Of a stretch of 5,883 nucleotides of DNA, positions 5,469-5,883 are shown piece after piece; position 1 is the stretch's first letter, and each line of letters begins with the position of its first letter. The notes beneath the pieces were generated by a model, which saw nothing but the letters and a program-made list of their open reading frames with translations, made no database searches and was not told the DNA's origin. Position numbers and translations under genes: made by a program. This stretch comes from Clostridiales bacterium (lineage in GTDB: Bacteria > Bacillota > Clostridia > Saccharofermentanales > UBA5734). Where the stretch lies: positions 1 through 5,883 of the forward strand of contig SLHU01000247.1 of assembly GCA_007135995.1 (NCBI GenBank), given 5' to 3'.

Positions 5469-5883
5469 ATGAGTTTAGTGCCTATTGTTATTGAACAGAC
5501 AAATCGGGGAGAAAGATCATACGATATCTATTCGCGGCTGCTGAAAGAGAGAATTATTATGCTCAGCGAGGATGTCAATCATGTCACCGCGAGTTTGATT
5601 ACGGCTCAGCTGCTGTTTCTTGAAGCGGAGGATCCGGAAAAGGACATTCAATTTTACATTAATAGTCCTGGCGGTGAAGTAAATTCAGGACTGATGATTT
5701 TTGATACAATGCAATATATTAAAGCAGATGTGCAGACCATATGCATGGGTGTTGCCGCCAGCATGGGTGCGTTTTTGCTTACTGCCGGAGCGCCGGGCAA
5801 ACGTTTTGCGCTGCCGAACGCGGAAATCATGATCCATCAGCCATCTGGCGGTGCTCAGGGACAGGCATCTGATATCCACATCG
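5469..5883 (+). CDS. clpP: ATP-dependent Clp protease proteolytic subunit, 3'-truncated by the window edge
   Basis: ClpP forms the tetradecameric serine-protease barrel that degrades proteins fed to it by ClpX or ClpC/ClpA ATPases in the cytosol. The first 138 residues of a protein normally near 195 aa are present. The N-terminal axial-loop region reads [30 protein letters not shown] (62-71) is the conserved oxyanion-side motif, the catalytic Ser98 lies in GVAASMGAF, and the catalytic His123 lies in [13 protein letters not shown]. The third catalytic residue (Asp) is beyond the window. Ser126 replaces the more usual Leu after HQP, a minor variation. The start is ATG 5469, with AAAGGAG (5453-5459) 9 nt upstream. 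The gene follows tig on the same strand; clpX commonly comes next in Bacillota, but that is outside the window. Confidence 0.97.
   Translation, partial: MSLVPIVIEQTNRGERSYDIYSRLLKERIIMLSEDVNHVTASLITAQLLFLEAEDPEKDIQFYINSPGGEVNSGLMIFDTMQYIKADVQTICMGVAASMGAFLLTAGAPGKRFALPNAEIMIHQPSGGAQGQASDIHI

Overview
The window looks like a low-to-mid GC Bacillota chromosome, most likely a Clostridia-type anaerobe. The evidence is gene content (a DUF438/PAS protein, a Cof-type HAD phosphatase, the two-domain L25/Ctc protein, the trigger factor gene followed by clpP), strong AGGAGG-type ribosome binding sites and near-consensus sigma-A promoters. Genus cannot be assigned from the sequence alone.

Layout. Bases 1-114 do not seem to belong with the rest. 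They are AT-rich (about 34% GC) and carry an open, coding-like frame on the minus strand. They meet the interior of a DUF438/PAS gene exactly at a HindIII recognition sequence (115-120), which suggests an artificial or rearranged junction. On the plus strand follow the 3' part of the DUF438 gene (115-915), a small repeat and hairpin, and a complete Cof-like HAD phosphatase (1006-1830). The next two genes are on the minus strand. rplY/ctc (2092-2748) has its own near-perfect promoter upstream and an intrinsic terminator downstream. The prepilin-peptidase-like gene (2841-3713) lies upstream of it. Divergent from that pair, on the plus strand, are tig (3904-5310), whose leader carries a 23-bp tandem repeat, and the start of clpP (5469 to the window end), which has a consensus -10 element and a GC-rich leader hairpin.

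How the genes relate. Trigger factor folds nascent chains at the ribosome exit tunnel and ClpP is the core of the Clp protease, so tig-clpP is a protein quality-control locus (clpX commonly follows in Bacillota). L25/Ctc binds 5S rRNA and in relatives is a general-stress ribosomal protein. The phosphatase and the DUF438 protein are probably housekeeping or sensory genes with no evident link to the rest.

No convincing new multi-gene system is visible. The points most worth a second look are the HindIII-site junction, a prepilin-peptidase homologue that keeps its zinc-binding cysteines but seems to lack both catalytic aspartates, and the tandem repeat in the tig leader.
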